The notes under the pieces: generated by a model
The model's database searches: none
Seen by the model: the letters and a program-made list of their open reading frames with translations, nothing else
Told to the model about the DNA's origin: nothing
NCBI RefSeq assembly: GCF_008327685.1
Contig: NZ_BDDE01000013.1
Span: 248,001-312,000 of the forward strand
DNA length: 64,000 nucleotides
Reading direction: 5' to 3'
Origin: Actinomadura sp. K4S16
GTDB lineage: Bacteria; Actinomycetota; Actinomycetes; Streptosporangiales; Streptosporangiaceae
Made by a program: the position numbers and the translations under genes
Shown here: positions 34,045 to 43,243 of the stretch, in pieces
How the letters are laid out: each line of letters opens with the position of its first letter
Numbering within the stretch: the first letter of the stretch is position 1

Positions 34045-34075
34045 TGAATCGCTCTGCCGACTGAGCTAAGGCGGC
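34003..34075 (-). tRNA. tRNA-Thr (anticodon CGT)
   Basis: 73 bases on the minus strand fold fully: acceptor GCCGCCT/AGGCGGC, D stem GCTC/GAGC, anticodon stem ATTCA/TGAAT with loop CTCGTAA (anticodon CGT at 34040-34042) and T arm ATCGG-TTCGATT-CCGAT. The discriminator is U; CCA is not encoded. It is the chromosomal target of the AICE and remains whole because the element sits on its 3' side. Confidence 0.95.
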
Positions 34076-34139
34076 CTGCCGTGCGGGGCACGGCGGGAAG
34101 AAGTCTACCGGGTGTTGGAGGTGGGTGTGCACCGGTTAA

Positions 34140-35672
34140 TCAGCGGCAGGTGGTTCCGTCCTTGGGCGGGTCGGTGGTGATCAGGTAGTCGTCGGTGGTC
34201 TTGGTGATGCAGGAGTTGCCCTGGAGGTAGGCGGTGTGGCCGTCGCCGTCGAAGGTGAGCAGGACGCCGCTGGAGAGCTGGCCGGCGAGGCTCTGGGCCC
34301 ACTTGTAGGGGGTGGCGGGGTCGCGGATGGTTCCGATGACGACGATGGGGGCGGCGCCTTGGGCGGTGGTGGGCTTGGGCGCCTGCTTGGTCTGGACGGG
34401 CCAGTAGACGCACGGGAGGCCGCCCCAGACGACGAAAGGTCCGAAGCGGGGGGCGACCTTCTTGGCCTGCTCGGCGGACTTGCCGTAGGCGGCGAGGTCC
34501 GGTGGGTTGGGCTTGTCGACGCAGTTGACGGCCATGTTGGCGTCGGTCTGGTTGCTGTAGGTGCCGTTGGGCTTGCGTTCGACCATCTCGTCCGCGAGGG
34601 CTAGGAGGAGGGTGCCGTCGCCCTTCTGCATAGCCTGCGTGAGCGCCTGGCGCAGGACGGGCCAGTACTCCTTGACGTAGAGGGCCCGAGCGATGCCCAT
34701 CACGGCCAGGGACTCGGTGACCTTGCGGGAGTCGCGCGTATTGCTGAGGGGCTTCTTGTCCGTGGCCGTGAGGAAGGACGAGACCTGGCCGATGACCGCG
34801 TCCGGGGTGGCGCCGAAGGGGCAGGCACCCGACTTGACGCAGTCGTCGGCGAAGGCGCGCAGGGCGGTCTCGAAGCCCTTGGCCTGCTCGATCAGGAGGT
34901 CCGTGGAGGAGAGCTTCGGGTCGACGGCGCCGTCCAGGACGAAGGCCCGGATGTTCTTGGGGAACTGCTCGGCGTAGAAGGCGCCCAGGTAGGTGCCGTA
35001 GGAGGCACCGTAGTAGGTGAGCTTCTGGTCTCCCAAGGCGGCGCGTAGGACGTCCATGTCGCGGGCGGCGTTGACCGTGCCGACGTAGGGAAGCTCAGAG
35101 TCGGCCTTGGCTTTGCAGCGCTCTGCGAAGGCCTTGCTCGCGCTGCCCAGTTGGTTGGTCTCCTTCGGGTCGTCCGGGGAGGCGTCCGTGGCGAAGAACT
35201 CGTCCAACTGCGGCCCGGTGTTGCAGCGGACAGGGTCACTGGACGCCACGCCGCGCGGGTCGAAGCCGACGATGTCGAAGCGGCGGCGCAGGTCGTCTCC
35301 GAAGGAGCGGGCGGCCTGGCGGACGAAGTCGACGCCGGAGCCACCCGGGCCCCCGGGGTTGGTGAGCAGGGAACCGATCCGGTTCTTCTCGTCTTCGGCC
35401 GGAAGCCTGATGACCTTGATACCGACCTTCTCGCCGGACGGCTTGGCATAGTCCAACGGGACCTGTACGGTCGCGCACTCGAACCCGTTGCCGCAGCCCT
35501 TCCAGGAGGGCTTCTGCCCGTAGAACTGCCCGAGGCCCGTGGGAACGCTCGCGGCCTGGGTCGTGTTCTTGTCACCGCTGTCGCAGCCGGTGGCAGTCGC
35601 CAGGACCAGCATGATGGCCACGCTGATGATTCTCGCTGCCCGCACCTGGCCCCCGTCTCGTCGTCGCGGCAC
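34140..35672 (-). CDS. secreted alpha/beta-hydrolase lipoprotein, tripeptidyl aminopeptidase (SlpD/TAP-like)
   Basis: 510 residues. A signal peptide ends in a lipobox-like LATATGC (Cys about 29), so it should be lipid-anchored outside. The alpha/beta-hydrolase core shows the oxyanion block NPGGPGGSG, the nucleophile Ser in GASYGTYLG and the C-terminal TAP-like domain with the catalytic His in GDGHTAYLQG. Members remove tripeptides from peptide N-termini or cleave related amides. Transcribed toward the tRNA, alone. Confidence 0.9.
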   Translation of the reverse strand: MPRRRDGGQVRAARIISVAIMLVLATATGCDSGDKNTTQAASVPTGLGQFYGQKPSWKGCGNGFECATVQVPLDYAKPSGEKVGIKVIRLPAEDEKNRIGSLLTNPGGPGGSGVDFVRQAARSFGDDLRRRFDIVGFDPRGVASSDPVRCNTGPQLDEFFATDASPDDPKETNQLGSASKAFAERCKAKADSELPYVGTVNAARDMDVLRAALGDQKLTYYGASYGTYLGAFYAEQFPKNIRAFVLDGAVDPKLSSTDLLIEQAKGFETALRAFADDCVKSGACPFGATPDAVIGQVSSFLTATDKKPLSNTRDSRKVTESLAVMGIARALYVKEYWPVLRQALTQAMQKGDGTLLLALADEMVERKPNGTYSNQTDANMAVNCVDKPNPPDLAAYGKSAEQAKKVAPRFGPFVVWGGLPCVYWPVQTKQAPKPTTAQGAAPIVVIGTIRDPATPYKWAQSLAGQLSSGVLLTFDGDGHTAYLQGNSCITKTTDDYLITTDPPKDGTTCR

Positions 35673-35713
35673 GTACGCCGCCGCCTACGCTACGTCGGCA
35701 CGGTGGTCGACGG

Positions 35714-35880
35714 CTACTTTCCTCGGTATTCGTGTTCGATGCCGTCGAGCAGCCATTTGAGCCCCAGTTCGAAGCTGTCGCCGCGGTAGAAGCTCGTCTC
35801 CAGGAAGGGTTTCAGGTGCTGGAGCTCACCGGGCTCCACCAGCAGCTGCACGTACGACTGCTCCAAGAGGTCGTCTGGAC
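35714..35880 (-). pseudogene. 3' remnant of a TetR-like regulator gene
   Basis: The frame ending at 35714 carries about 55 residues including FLETSFYRGDSFELGLKWLLDGIEHE, which resembles the last helices of TetR-family ligand domains. The frame stays open upstream to 36088 but turns into composition unlike any regulator; the DNA-binding half is missing. Nothing else recognisable lies in 35881-36289. Confidence 0.4.
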
Positions 35881-36289
35881 GCGTTGCGGGCCTGCTTCGC
35901 CGGCCTGCTGCTCCATGGGGCCGGGGGTCGTCGTTCTCCTGCGGTGTCGGAAGGAGCGCCACACCTGCGCCACTGCCGCAGCGCCGAACCAAGCCCCGCG
36001 AGGGCGCAGGCCAGTGGCCACTGTTCACCTGTGAGTGACCCGGCAGCGCCCTCACCCGTGTCGCTGTCGCAGTGCCGGTCAAGGCCACAGAGGTGTGGTC
36101 AAGCAGGCGGGCGGGTCAACGATCAGCGTCCACTGCAGGAGCCCGGGTAGTGCGCCCGTCAGTAGTGCCCTTGCGCGGGCAGAGCCTGCACGCGTACGGA
36201 TCAGCGATCGCCGTTCACCTGGGGGAGGTCCGGCGGTGCCCTCGCCTGGGTTGGGGTTGCGGGGCTGGGCGAGGTCGCAGGGGTGTGGG

Positions 36290-36736
36290 TCAGGGGGTGT
36301 TGTTCTCCTGCGGGAGGCCGGAGGGTGGGGCTCCGCCTGGGCCATTGCGTCGTTGGGGGGCTAGGGAGGCGCAGGTCTGCATGGCTTTTTGTTCTGCTGC
36401 GGATCTCGTGGGGCGTTGGGTTGGGGCGTTGGTGGGGCGGCCGGGTCCGGGGGCGCCTGGGTGGGTCGTTGGGGCGTCGGTGGGGTGGGTTGATGGGGCG
36501 TCGGTTGGGCGGGTGGGTGGGGCGGAGGGGGGTGTGCCGCCGGCGGCGGGGCCGCCGTTCGGGAGGGTGACGCCCTGCTTTTCAAGGCATGCTCGGAATG
36601 AGGCCATCGGATCGGCGGCGGCGGACTTGTCAGGGCCCGCGGTCGTCGTGTCGCCGTTTCCGCATGCCGTGCTCAGCAGGAGCACACCGCCGACGGCCAG
36701 GACGCCGAGGATTCGGCGTGAGCCTGTGCTGCCCAT
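36290..36736 (-). CDS. small lipoprotein at the end of the MacAB-type cluster
   Basis: 148 residues from ATG 36736, nine bases after GGAAGG. A signal peptide and lipobox-like LSTAC (Cys about 25) are followed by a short helical part with FRACLEKQGV, a Pro/Thr repeat (PTDAPSTHPTDAPTTHP), and a second Cys segment (MQTCASLAP). Two-Cys lipoproteins of this form (SASFRACLxxxGV type) often accompany actinobacterial macA-macB genes. Likely an accessory of the exporter. Confidence 0.7.
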   Translation of the reverse strand: MGSTGSRRILGVLAVGGVLLLSTACGNGDTTTAGPDKSAAADPMASFRACLEKQGVTLPNGGPAAGGTPPSAPPTRPTDAPSTHPTDAPTTHPGAPGPGRPTNAPTQRPTRSAAEQKAMQTCASLAPQRRNGPGGAPPSGLPQENNTP

Positions 36737-36794
36737 CGAGATCATCCTTCCCATGTGATTTGTCGGTCTGCTCGGGTGCGTCCATCCGCGGCGA

Positions 36795-37376
36795 TCAACG
36801 GCCGGAGCCTTCGTTCACGGTGGTCGCGGTGAGGGAGCCGTCCTCACCCGTGGAGCCGCGGACGACGACGGTCGTGCCCGCGCCGAGGTCGCGCAGCGCG
36901 CCGTCCTCGACAATGCGGATCTTGGTCGTGCCGGTCGTCCTGACCTTGATGGTCTTGCCGGACGAGGTGCGCAGGTACAGGGTGTCGCCGACGACCTTGG
37001 TCACCGTCCCCACGGTTCCCGGCGTTCCGTTCGCGCCGCTCCCCGGTCCGTTCGCCGGCCCGTTGCCTGGTGCGCCGTATTGGCCGGGGCCGTCGCCGGA
37101 AGCGGGTGGGCCGCCGTAGCCCCCGGTCCGTGCGCGTCCGGCTTCCGGGCCCCCGGCCGCGCCGCCGGCGGACGGGCCGGTTGACCCGTCCGACGACCAC
37201 TTGTGCGCTTGGACGCCGCAGAGGAAACCGGCCACCAGGATGACCCCGGCCGCGAGGTAGAGCGTCGGCCCTGGCAAAGACCTCTGCGACGGCCCTTCCG
37301 TCAACTCGGCGCCGAGATCGTCTTCGAACGGCGAACTCGCCAGGAGTTCCGCGTCCCCCATCGGCTCGTCAGGCAT
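36795..37376 (-). CDS. membrane protein with DUF5666-like beta domain
   Basis: 193 residues. An acidic cytoplasmic head, one helix (TLYLAAGVILVAGFLCGVQAH), a Gly/Pro-rich linker and a C-terminal beta domain of about 75 residues (GTVTKVVGDTLYLRTSSG, KTIKVRTTGTTKIR, GTTVVVRGSTGEDGS). The start is taken at ATG 37376; a GTG at 37394 is possible. It lies between the ABC permease and the lipoprotein gene on the same strand, so it is probably an extracytoplasmic partner of that exporter. Confidence 0.7.
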   Translation of the reverse strand: MPDEPMGDAELLASSPFEDDLGAELTEGPSQRSLPGPTLYLAAGVILVAGFLCGVQAHKWSSDGSTGPSAGGAAGGPEAGRARTGGYGGPPASGDGPGQYGAPGNGPANGPGSGANGTPGTVGTVTKVVGDTLYLRTSSGKTIKVRTTGTTKIRIVEDGALRDLGAGTTVVVRGSTGEDGSLTATTVNEGSGR

Positions 37377-37525
37377 TTCCCGCCCCCCGGTCACAGCGCA
37401 CCCGCGTGCGCTCGGGCGTGTTCTGAGGGGGCATGTGGCGTTCAGTGGTCCTGGGGCGCTTTCGGTGACTGCTGTGGGCGTGTTTCGGTGGGTGATGGCC
37501 TGGATGGCGCATAGGAGTCCTTCAG

Positions 37526-38779
37526 TCAGTCGTGGCGTAGGGCGTCTATGGGACGGAGCTTGGCGGCGCGGTTGGCCGGGTAGCTGCCGAAGAACAGGCC
37601 GATCGCCACGGAGACGGCCAGAGCCAGGACGATCGATGAGGGCACCAGGACGGGTTCCACACCCGCGATCGTGAAGAGGCTGCCGATGACGCCCGCGAGG
37701 ACGCCGAGCAGGCCGCCGACGAGGCTGAGGACGGTGGCCTCCGCGACGAACTGGCCGAGGATCGCGCCGCGCGGAGCGCCGATGGCCTTGCGGATGCCGA
37801 TCTCGCGGGTCCGTTCGGTGACGGTGACCAGCATGATGTTGGTGATGCCGATGCCGCCGACCAGGAGGCTGATCGCCGCGACGGCGCCGAGCAGGACGGT
37901 GAAGGTCCGGCTCGACTCGCTGACCGCCGACTGGACGCTCGCCTGGCTGGAGACCGTGAAGTCGGCGGTACCGGAGGAGCCCGTGCCGTGCCGCTGGCCG
38001 AGGATGCCGGTGACCTCGGCCTCGGCGGCGTCGACGGCGCCGGTGTCCTTGGCCTGGACGATGATCTGGTCGAGCGCGCCGTAGCCGGTGAGGGTCTCCT
38101 GGACGGCGGGAAGCGGCGCGACGGCGATGCCGTCCGGGTCGGAGAAGGTGGACGAGGAGGAGCCGGTCGCCTTGAGGACGCCCGTGACGGTGAAGCGGAT
38201 CCCGCCCACGTCGATCTTCTTGCCGATCGGGTCCACGCGTCCGAACAGGTCGGTGGCCACCGTGCTGCCGAGCACGACCGTCTTGCTCGCGGCGGTGACG
38301 TCATCGGCGGTGAACGCCGCGCCGGACGCGAGGGTCTTGTTCGCGGCCGCGAAGTAGGACGGCGTCGTCCCGACGAACCGGTCGATGGTCGTGCTCGTGC
38401 CCGCGTACCCGGCGGTGACGGACTGGCCGGTCACGACGGGCGACGCGCTCCTGACCGACGGGGCCTGGCCGGCGGCGGTGAGCGCTTCGGCGTCCTGCAC
38501 GGTGAGGTCCCGGGCCTGGGTGCGCGGGCCGGAGGCCTGGTCCTGCGTCCCGAAGCCGCCCGGGCCGCCGCGGCCCGTCGTGGACGGCGTGACGGTGAGG
38601 GAGGCGGCGCCGAGGCGCTGGATGCTCTTCTTGATCTGCTCCGAGGAGCCGTTGCCGACCGCGACGAGCAGGATGACCGCGCCGACGCCGATCATGATGC
38701 CCAGCGTGGTGAGGGAGCTGCGCAGCTTGTTGGCCGACAGCCCGCGCACGGCGAAGCGCAGGATCTCGAAGGCGCTCAC
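37526..38779 (-). CDS. MacB/FtsX-type ABC transporter permease
   Basis: 417 residues from GTG 38779 (GGGAGG upstream), overlapping the ATPase stop by GTGA. One N-terminal helix (LTTLGIMIGVGAVILLVAVG) is followed by a large periplasm-side MacB_PCD domain (about 45-270). Three C-terminal helices follow, with the FtsX signature ERTREIGIRKAIGAPRGAILGQF. With the ATPase and fusion protein it forms a MacAB-like exporter for peptides, antibiotics or lipids; the substrate is unknown. Confidence 0.92.
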   Translation of the reverse strand: MSAFEILRFAVRGLSANKLRSSLTTLGIMIGVGAVILLVAVGNGSSEQIKKSIQRLGAASLTVTPSTTGRGGPGGFGTQDQASGPRTQARDLTVQDAEALTAAGQAPSVRSASPVVTGQSVTAGYAGTSTTIDRFVGTTPSYFAAANKTLASGAAFTADDVTAASKTVVLGSTVATDLFGRVDPIGKKIDVGGIRFTVTGVLKATGSSSSTFSDPDGIAVAPLPAVQETLTGYGALDQIIVQAKDTGAVDAAEAEVTGILGQRHGTGSSGTADFTVSSQASVQSAVSESSRTFTVLLGAVAAISLLVGGIGITNIMLVTVTERTREIGIRKAIGAPRGAILGQFVAEATVLSLVGGLLGVLAGVIGSLFTIAGVEPVLVPSSIVLALAVSVAIGLFFGSYPANRAAKLRPIDALRHD

Positions 38780-39501
38780 CTTGCGACCTCCCGGCGGACG
38801 TCCGCCACGACGCGGCCGTCCACGAGCCGGACGGTCCGCTTGGCGTGTGCGGCGACGTCGTCCTCGTGAGTGATCACGACGATGGTGCGGCCGGTGCGGC
38901 TGAGCCGGTCGAAGACGCCGAGGACGTCGGCGGTGGAGGCGCTGTCCAGCGCGCCGGTCGGCTCGTCCGCGAGCAGCAGGGTCGGTGCGGTGACCAGGGC
39001 GCGGGCGACGGCGACGCGCTGCTGCTGGCCGCCCGACAGCTCGTTCGGCTCGTGCCGGGTGCGGTCGGCGAGGCCGACCTCGCGCAGGGCGGCGAGAGCG
39101 CGGCGCCGCCGTTCGGCCCCCTTGAGCCCGCCGTAGGCGAGGGGCAGTTCCACGTTGGCCTGCGCCGACATCCTCGGGATCAGGTTGAACGACTGGAAGA
39201 CGAACCCGATGCGGCGGTTGCGCAGGATCGCGAGGTTCCGCTCGGCCAGGCCGGCGACGTCGATGCCGTCGAGGAGGCAGCGGCCGGCGCTCGGCACGTC
39301 CAGGCAGCCGATGATGTTCATCAGCGTCGACTTGCCCGAGCCCGACGCGCCCATGATCGCCACGTAGTCGCCGCGCTCCACGGTGAGCGAGACGCCGCGC
39401 AGGGCGTGGACGGCGGTGTCGCCCGTCCCGTACACCTTCGTCACGCCGCGCATGTCGAGCGCCGGCGGCGCCCCCGCAGCGGGCGGCCTCGGCGCGGTCA
39501 T
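38776..39501 (-). CDS. MacB-type ABC transporter ATPase (LolD/MacB subfamily)
   Basis: 241 residues. Walker A GASGSGKS (51-58), Q-loop at VFQSFNLIP, signature LSGGQQQR (155-162), Walker B LLLADEPTG and the H-loop in VVITHEDD. The N-terminal KVYGTGDTAVHALRGVSL is typical of this subfamily. ATGA overlap with the fusion-protein gene upstream and GTGA overlap with the permease downstream: a tightly coupled operon. Confidence 0.94.
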   Translation of the reverse strand: MTAPRPPAAGAPPALDMRGVTKVYGTGDTAVHALRGVSLTVERGDYVAIMGASGSGKSTLMNIIGCLDVPSAGRCLLDGIDVAGLAERNLAILRNRRIGFVFQSFNLIPRMSAQANVELPLAYGGLKGAERRRRALAALREVGLADRTRHEPNELSGGQQQRVAVARALVTAPTLLLADEPTGALDSASTADVLGVFDRLSRTGRTIVVITHEDDVAAHAKRTVRLVDGRVVADVRREVAR

Positions 39502-40643
39502 CGACGGCCTCCGCCGCCCGGCGCTCCACCCGGCGCTCCGCCGAGCCCGGGGCCGCCACCGCCGCCGGGGAAGCCGCGTTCGCTCGTGTTCCCGCTGCCG
39601 GACGTGGAGGTCACGGCGACCTGGTCGCCTTCGTTCAGGCCCGACTTGATCTCGGTTCCCTGGTCGCCCTTGACGCCGGTCTCGACCGTCGTCGGGATCT
39701 GCCTGCCGTTGCGGACGACCGTGACCGTGCTCTGCCCGCCGGCCGTCCTGACCGCCGCACTCGGCACATGGAGGACGTCCTCCGCCCGCGCCACGGTGAT
39801 CTCCACCGTGGCGGTCTGGCCGAGCCGGACCCCGGACGGGACGTCCTCCAACGCGATCGTGGCGGGGAACTTCACGACGTTGTCGGTGGTCGTCGGCGCC
39901 GCGCCGATCGCGGTGATCTTGCCGGTGGCGGTCGTTCCGGTGAGCGCGTCGAAGGTGACCGCGGCGGCCTGACCCGCTTTCAGCTTGGTGGTGTCCGCCT
40001 CCGTGAACTCCCCCTCGACCTGGAGGTGCGCGGTGTCGGCGAGTTCGACGAAGCCCGAGCCCGACGAGGAGGAGGCGGATGACGAGGAGGGCGAGGACGA
40101 CCCGGAGCCGGACCCGGAACCCGACCCCGAGGAGGACGAGGATGAACCACTGGAGCCGCCGCCCACCGTCCCGTTGACGGCGGTGACCGTCCCGGCGAAC
40201 GGGGCCTTCAGGACGGTCCCCTGGTATGCGCGCAAGGCCGAGTTGTAGGAGTTCTTCGCCTGGACGTAACCGGCGTAGCCCTTCTCGGAAGAGGTGTCCC
40301 CGTCGGCGGCGACGGCCAGGTTCGCCTTGGCGGCGTTGACGTTCTCGATCGCCTCGGTCTGGTCGAGGCGGGCCAGGACGTCGCCCGTCTTCACCTTCTG
40401 CCCCGCCCTGACGTAGATCTTGGCGACCGTCCCGGAGGCGCCGAAGGACAGCGAACGGCTCCGGGCGCTCCCCACCGAGCCGGACGCCGACACCGACGAG
40501 ATCACCGTCCCGCGCGAGACGCGGGAGAGGCGGGTGGACGCGGCGGCGCCGTCGTCTCCGTCGCCGAGTGCGAAGTACGCGGTTCCGGCCCCGGCGGCGA
40601 GCAGCACGCCCAACGCGCCGTTGACCAGGAGTCTCCGATTCAT
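39498..40643 (-). CDS. MacA-like membrane fusion (HlyD-type) protein
   Basis: 381 residues from ATG 40643. One N-terminal helix, then a lipoyl-type half motif (VAKIYVRAGQKVKTGDVLARLD). The helical hairpin is very short. The second half motif is VLKAPFAGTVTAVNGTVGG. A Ser/Gly-rich stretch of about 35 residues is inserted right after it, and the beta-barrel and membrane-proximal domains and a Gly-rich tail follow. In Gram-positives such proteins link the permease to substrate outside the membrane. First gene of the operon. Confidence 0.88.
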   Translation of the reverse strand: MNRRLLVNGALGVLLAAGAGTAYFALGDGDDGAAASTRLSRVSRGTVISSVSASGSVGSARSRSLSFGASGTVAKIYVRAGQKVKTGDVLARLDQTEAIENVNAAKANLAVAADGDTSSEKGYAGYVQAKNSYNSALRAYQGTVLKAPFAGTVTAVNGTVGGGSSGSSSSSSGSGSGSGSGSSSPSSSSASSSSGSGFVELADTAHLQVEGEFTEADTTKLKAGQAAAVTFDALTGTTATGKITAIGAAPTTTDNVVKFPATIALEDVPSGVRLGQTATVEITVARAEDVLHVPSAAVRTAGGQSTVTVVRNGRQIPTTVETGVKGDQGTEIKSGLNEGDQVAVTSTSGSGNTSERGFPGGGGGPGLGGAPGGAPGGGGRR

Positions 40644-41003
40644 GCGGATGAGGCTCTTGACCGCTCCTGTGGCGTTCGTGAGGCACGGGTGAGAAATAGA
40701 TGAAATAGCGGCCGGAGCAGCTGCGACACCTCGCGGAGGACCCGCTTCCGGATCGAGAGGAGCCGCAGCGCGCCAAGGCATACCTCAATGGCGGCTCGAC
40801 ACCGGCGGTGGACGGGGCGAAGCCGCCCAAGGAGCGGCCGAACGCCGCGTGCAGTGCTCTCCGGGCGGGCACGGGGCTTCTTGCTCGGCCGACAAATCGT
40901 GGATCGTCTTTTATCAGCGGGCATTACATCCGTGGATGGAACATCGATTGATGGTGTGATGCCTGTCGCTTTGGCCGCCGAAGCCTTGAATCTTCCCCGA
41001 TTC
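40644..41003. other. intergenic region between divergent operons
   Basis: About 360 bases upstream of both the macA-like gene and the reductase gene. The right half (40880-41000) is less GC-rich. The possible frame 40788-41060 has no ribosome site and looks non-coding. Nothing else recognised. Confidence 0.5.
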
Positions 41004-41032
41004 CTACGCGACCGTAGGTTACGCGAACGTAA
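41004..41032 (+). promoter_or_regulatory. paired inverted repeats, likely operator of the desaturase operon
   Basis: CTACG-cgac-CGTAG (41004-41017) and TTACG-cgaa-CGTAA (41019-41032) are two perfect 5-4-5 inverted repeats of the same design, centres 15 bases apart. They lie 25 bases before the TTG start. TetR-family repressors of desaturase genes use sites of this kind; no regulator gene is adjacent. Confidence 0.65.
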
Positions 41033-41056
41033 GTTAGCGCCCCCGGGGAGGAAACC

Positions 41057-42124
41057 TTGACCATCGCACCGCGACGTCCAGGCCGCTCCAGCGCGGGACG
41101 GCGGATCGCGGCGGCCGCCCGGCTTCTCACGACGCCGCTCCTGCCGGAGGATTACCTCGGCCTGGTCAACCCTCTGTGGTCCACGGCCGAGCTGCGCGGA
41201 CGGATCGAGTCCGTCCGGCGCGAGGCCCCCTCCACCGCGACCCTGGTGATCAAACCGGGGCCTGCCTGGCGTGCCCATCGGCCCGGCCAGTGGGTCAAGA
41301 TCGGCGTGGACGTCGGCGGCGTCCGGCACTGGCGGACGTTCTCGCTGTCGTCGCCGCCGCGCCGCGACGGCCGCATCACGATCACCGTCAAGGCGGCCCG
41401 CGACGGGTTCGTCTCCGCGCACCTGGTCAGCGGGATCAGGCCCGGAACGATCGTCCGCCTGTCGCAGCCGGAGGGCGAGTTCACCCTCCCCTCACCCGTG
41501 CCCGGCAAGCTGCTGTTCGTGACGGCCGGCAGCGGGATCACGCCGGTCATGGCCATGCTGCGGCATCTCGGCGGCGCGGCCGACGCGGTGCTCGTCCACT
41601 CGGACCGGACGGCCGGGGACGTCATCTTCGGCGACGAGATCCGCCGGATGCCCGGAGTGCGCCTGCACGAGCGCCACACGACCACCGAAGGCCGCCTCAA
41701 GCCGGCCGAACTGCCCGACGTCTGCCCCGACTGGGCGGAGCGCGAGGCGTGGGCGTGCGGTCCGGGAGACATGCTCGACGACCTCTCCGCGCACTGGCGG
41801 GCCGCCGGGATCGAGGAGAGGCTGCGCGTCGAGCGGTTCCAGGTCGTCCTGGACGGCGGCGGGGGCGAGGGCGGGCGCGTCACGTTCACCAGGAGCGGCG
41901 TCACGGCCGACGCGGACGGGGGCACGCCCCTCCTGGTGGCCGGCGAGGACGCCGGGGCGCTGCTGCCGAGCGGATGCCGGATGGGCATCTGCCGCGGCTG
42001 CGTCGGGCGGCTCGCGTCCGGCAAGGTCCGCGACCTGCGCACCGGCGAGGTGCACGGCGACGAGGGCGAGATCGTCCAGACCTGCGTCTCGGCGGCCGCC
42101 GGGCCCGTGGAGATCGAACTGTGA
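41057..42124 (+). CDS. ferredoxin-NADP reductase-type oxidoreductase, redox partner of the desaturase (Rv3230c-like)
   Basis: 355 residues from TTG 41057, with GGGGAGGAA just upstream. An FAD domain (HRPGQWVKIGV, then RTFSLSS for FAD phosphate), an NAD(P) domain (LFVTAGSGITPVMAMLRHL; ACGPGDML) and a C-terminal plant-type [2Fe-2S] domain with C-R-M-G-I-C-R-G-C and the fourth Cys in QTCVSAA. It carries electrons from NADPH to the di-iron desaturase encoded ten bases downstream, as Rv3230c does for DesA3 in Mycobacterium tuberculosis. Confidence 0.9.
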   Translation: MTIAPRRPGRSSAGRRIAAAARLLTTPLLPEDYLGLVNPLWSTAELRGRIESVRREAPSTATLVIKPGPAWRAHRPGQWVKIGVDVGGVRHWRTFSLSSPPRRDGRITITVKAARDGFVSAHLVSGIRPGTIVRLSQPEGEFTLPSPVPGKLLFVTAGSGITPVMAMLRHLGGAADAVLVHSDRTAGDVIFGDEIRRMPGVRLHERHTTTEGRLKPAELPDVCPDWAEREAWACGPGDMLDDLSAHWRAAGIEERLRVERFQVVLDGGGGEGGRVTFTRSGVTADADGGTPLLVAGEDAGALLPSGCRMGICRGCVGRLASGKVRDLRTGEVHGDEGEIVQTCVSAAAGPVEIEL

Positions 42125-42134
42125 AGGGAGCAGC

Positions 42135-43208
42135 ATGACCGAGCACCTGACGGCCGAGGACTACGAGACCATCGCCGCCGAACTGGACGCGCTGCGCGAG
42201 GAGATCATGTCCGATCTCGGCGAGCGCGACGCGTCCTACATCCGCCGGGTGATCCGCTGGCAGCGCGGCCTGGAGATCGGCGGCCGGGCGCTGCTGCTCG
42301 CCTCCTCGCTGCCGCCCGCCTGGATCGCCGGGACCGCGACGCTGGCCGTCGCGAAGATCCTGGAGAACATGGAGATCGGGCACAACGTCATGCACGGCCA
42401 GTGGGACTGGATGCGCGACCCGAAGATCCATTCCACGACCTGGGAGTGGGACAACGTCTCACCGGCCGAGCAGTGGAAGCACTCGCACAACTTCGTCCAC
42501 CACACGTTCACGAACATCCTCGGCAAGGACAACGACGTCGGCTACGGCATCCTGCGCGTCGCGCCCGAGCAGCCGTGGTCCCCGGCGCACCTCGCGCAGC
42601 CGCTCTACAACCTGCTGCTGGCGATGTTCTTCGAGTACGGGGTGGCGCTGCACGACCTGGAGATCGACAAGATCCGGGCCGGGACGGCCGACGAGGCGGT
42701 GACCAGGGAGAAGCTGCGCGCCATCGGCCGCAAGATCCGCCGCCAGTGGGGCAAGGACTACCTGGCGTTCCCGCTGCTCAGCGGCCCGCAGTTCCTGTCC
42801 ACGCTGACCGCGAACGCCACCGCGAACGTGCTCCGCAACGTCTGGGCCCACATGATCATCTTTTGCGGCCACTTCCCCGGCGACGTGGAGGTGTTCGAGG
42901 AGGAGCGGCTGGACGGCGAGACGCAGGGCGAGTGGTACGTCCGGCAGCTGTGCGGCTCGGCCAACATCACGGGCGGCGAGCTGTTCCACCTGATGACGGG
43001 CAACCTCAGCCACCAGATCGAGCACCACCTGTTCCCCGACATGCCGAGCAACCGGTACGCCGAGATCGCTCCGCGCATCCGCGCCCTGTGCGACAAGTAC
43101 GACATCCCTTATCACACGGGCTCGCTGTCGAAGCAGGTCACGGGCACGTGGAAGAAGATCGTCCGCTATGCGCTGCCCGGCGGAAGCCCGTCCCCCGCGA
43201 AGGGATAG
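42135..43208 (+). CDS. membrane fatty-acid (acyl-CoA) desaturase, DesA3-like
   Basis: 357 residues. All three histidine boxes of the membrane di-iron desaturases are present: HNVMH (about 78), HSHNFVHH (about 116-123) and HQIEHH (about 296-301). Hydrophobic helices lie near 45-70 and 155-170 and around 225-250. Predicted to put a delta-9 double bond in acyl-CoA or lipid-bound chains to tune membrane fluidity. GAAGGGAGC precedes the ATG. Same transcript as the reductase. Confidence 0.92.
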   Translation: MTEHLTAEDYETIAAELDALREEIMSDLGERDASYIRRVIRWQRGLEIGGRALLLASSLPPAWIAGTATLAVAKILENMEIGHNVMHGQWDWMRDPKIHSTTWEWDNVSPAEQWKHSHNFVHHTFTNILGKDNDVGYGILRVAPEQPWSPAHLAQPLYNLLLAMFFEYGVALHDLEIDKIRAGTADEAVTREKLRAIGRKIRRQWGKDYLAFPLLSGPQFLSTLTANATANVLRNVWAHMIIFCGHFPGDVEVFEEERLDGETQGEWYVRQLCGSANITGGELFHLMTGNLSHQIEHHLFPDMPSNRYAEIAPRIRALCDKYDIPYHTGSLSKQVTGTWKKIVRYALPGGSPSPAKG

Positions 43209-43243
43209 GTCCGCCGAGGCCCTGGATCACGGGAAAGCGCAGG

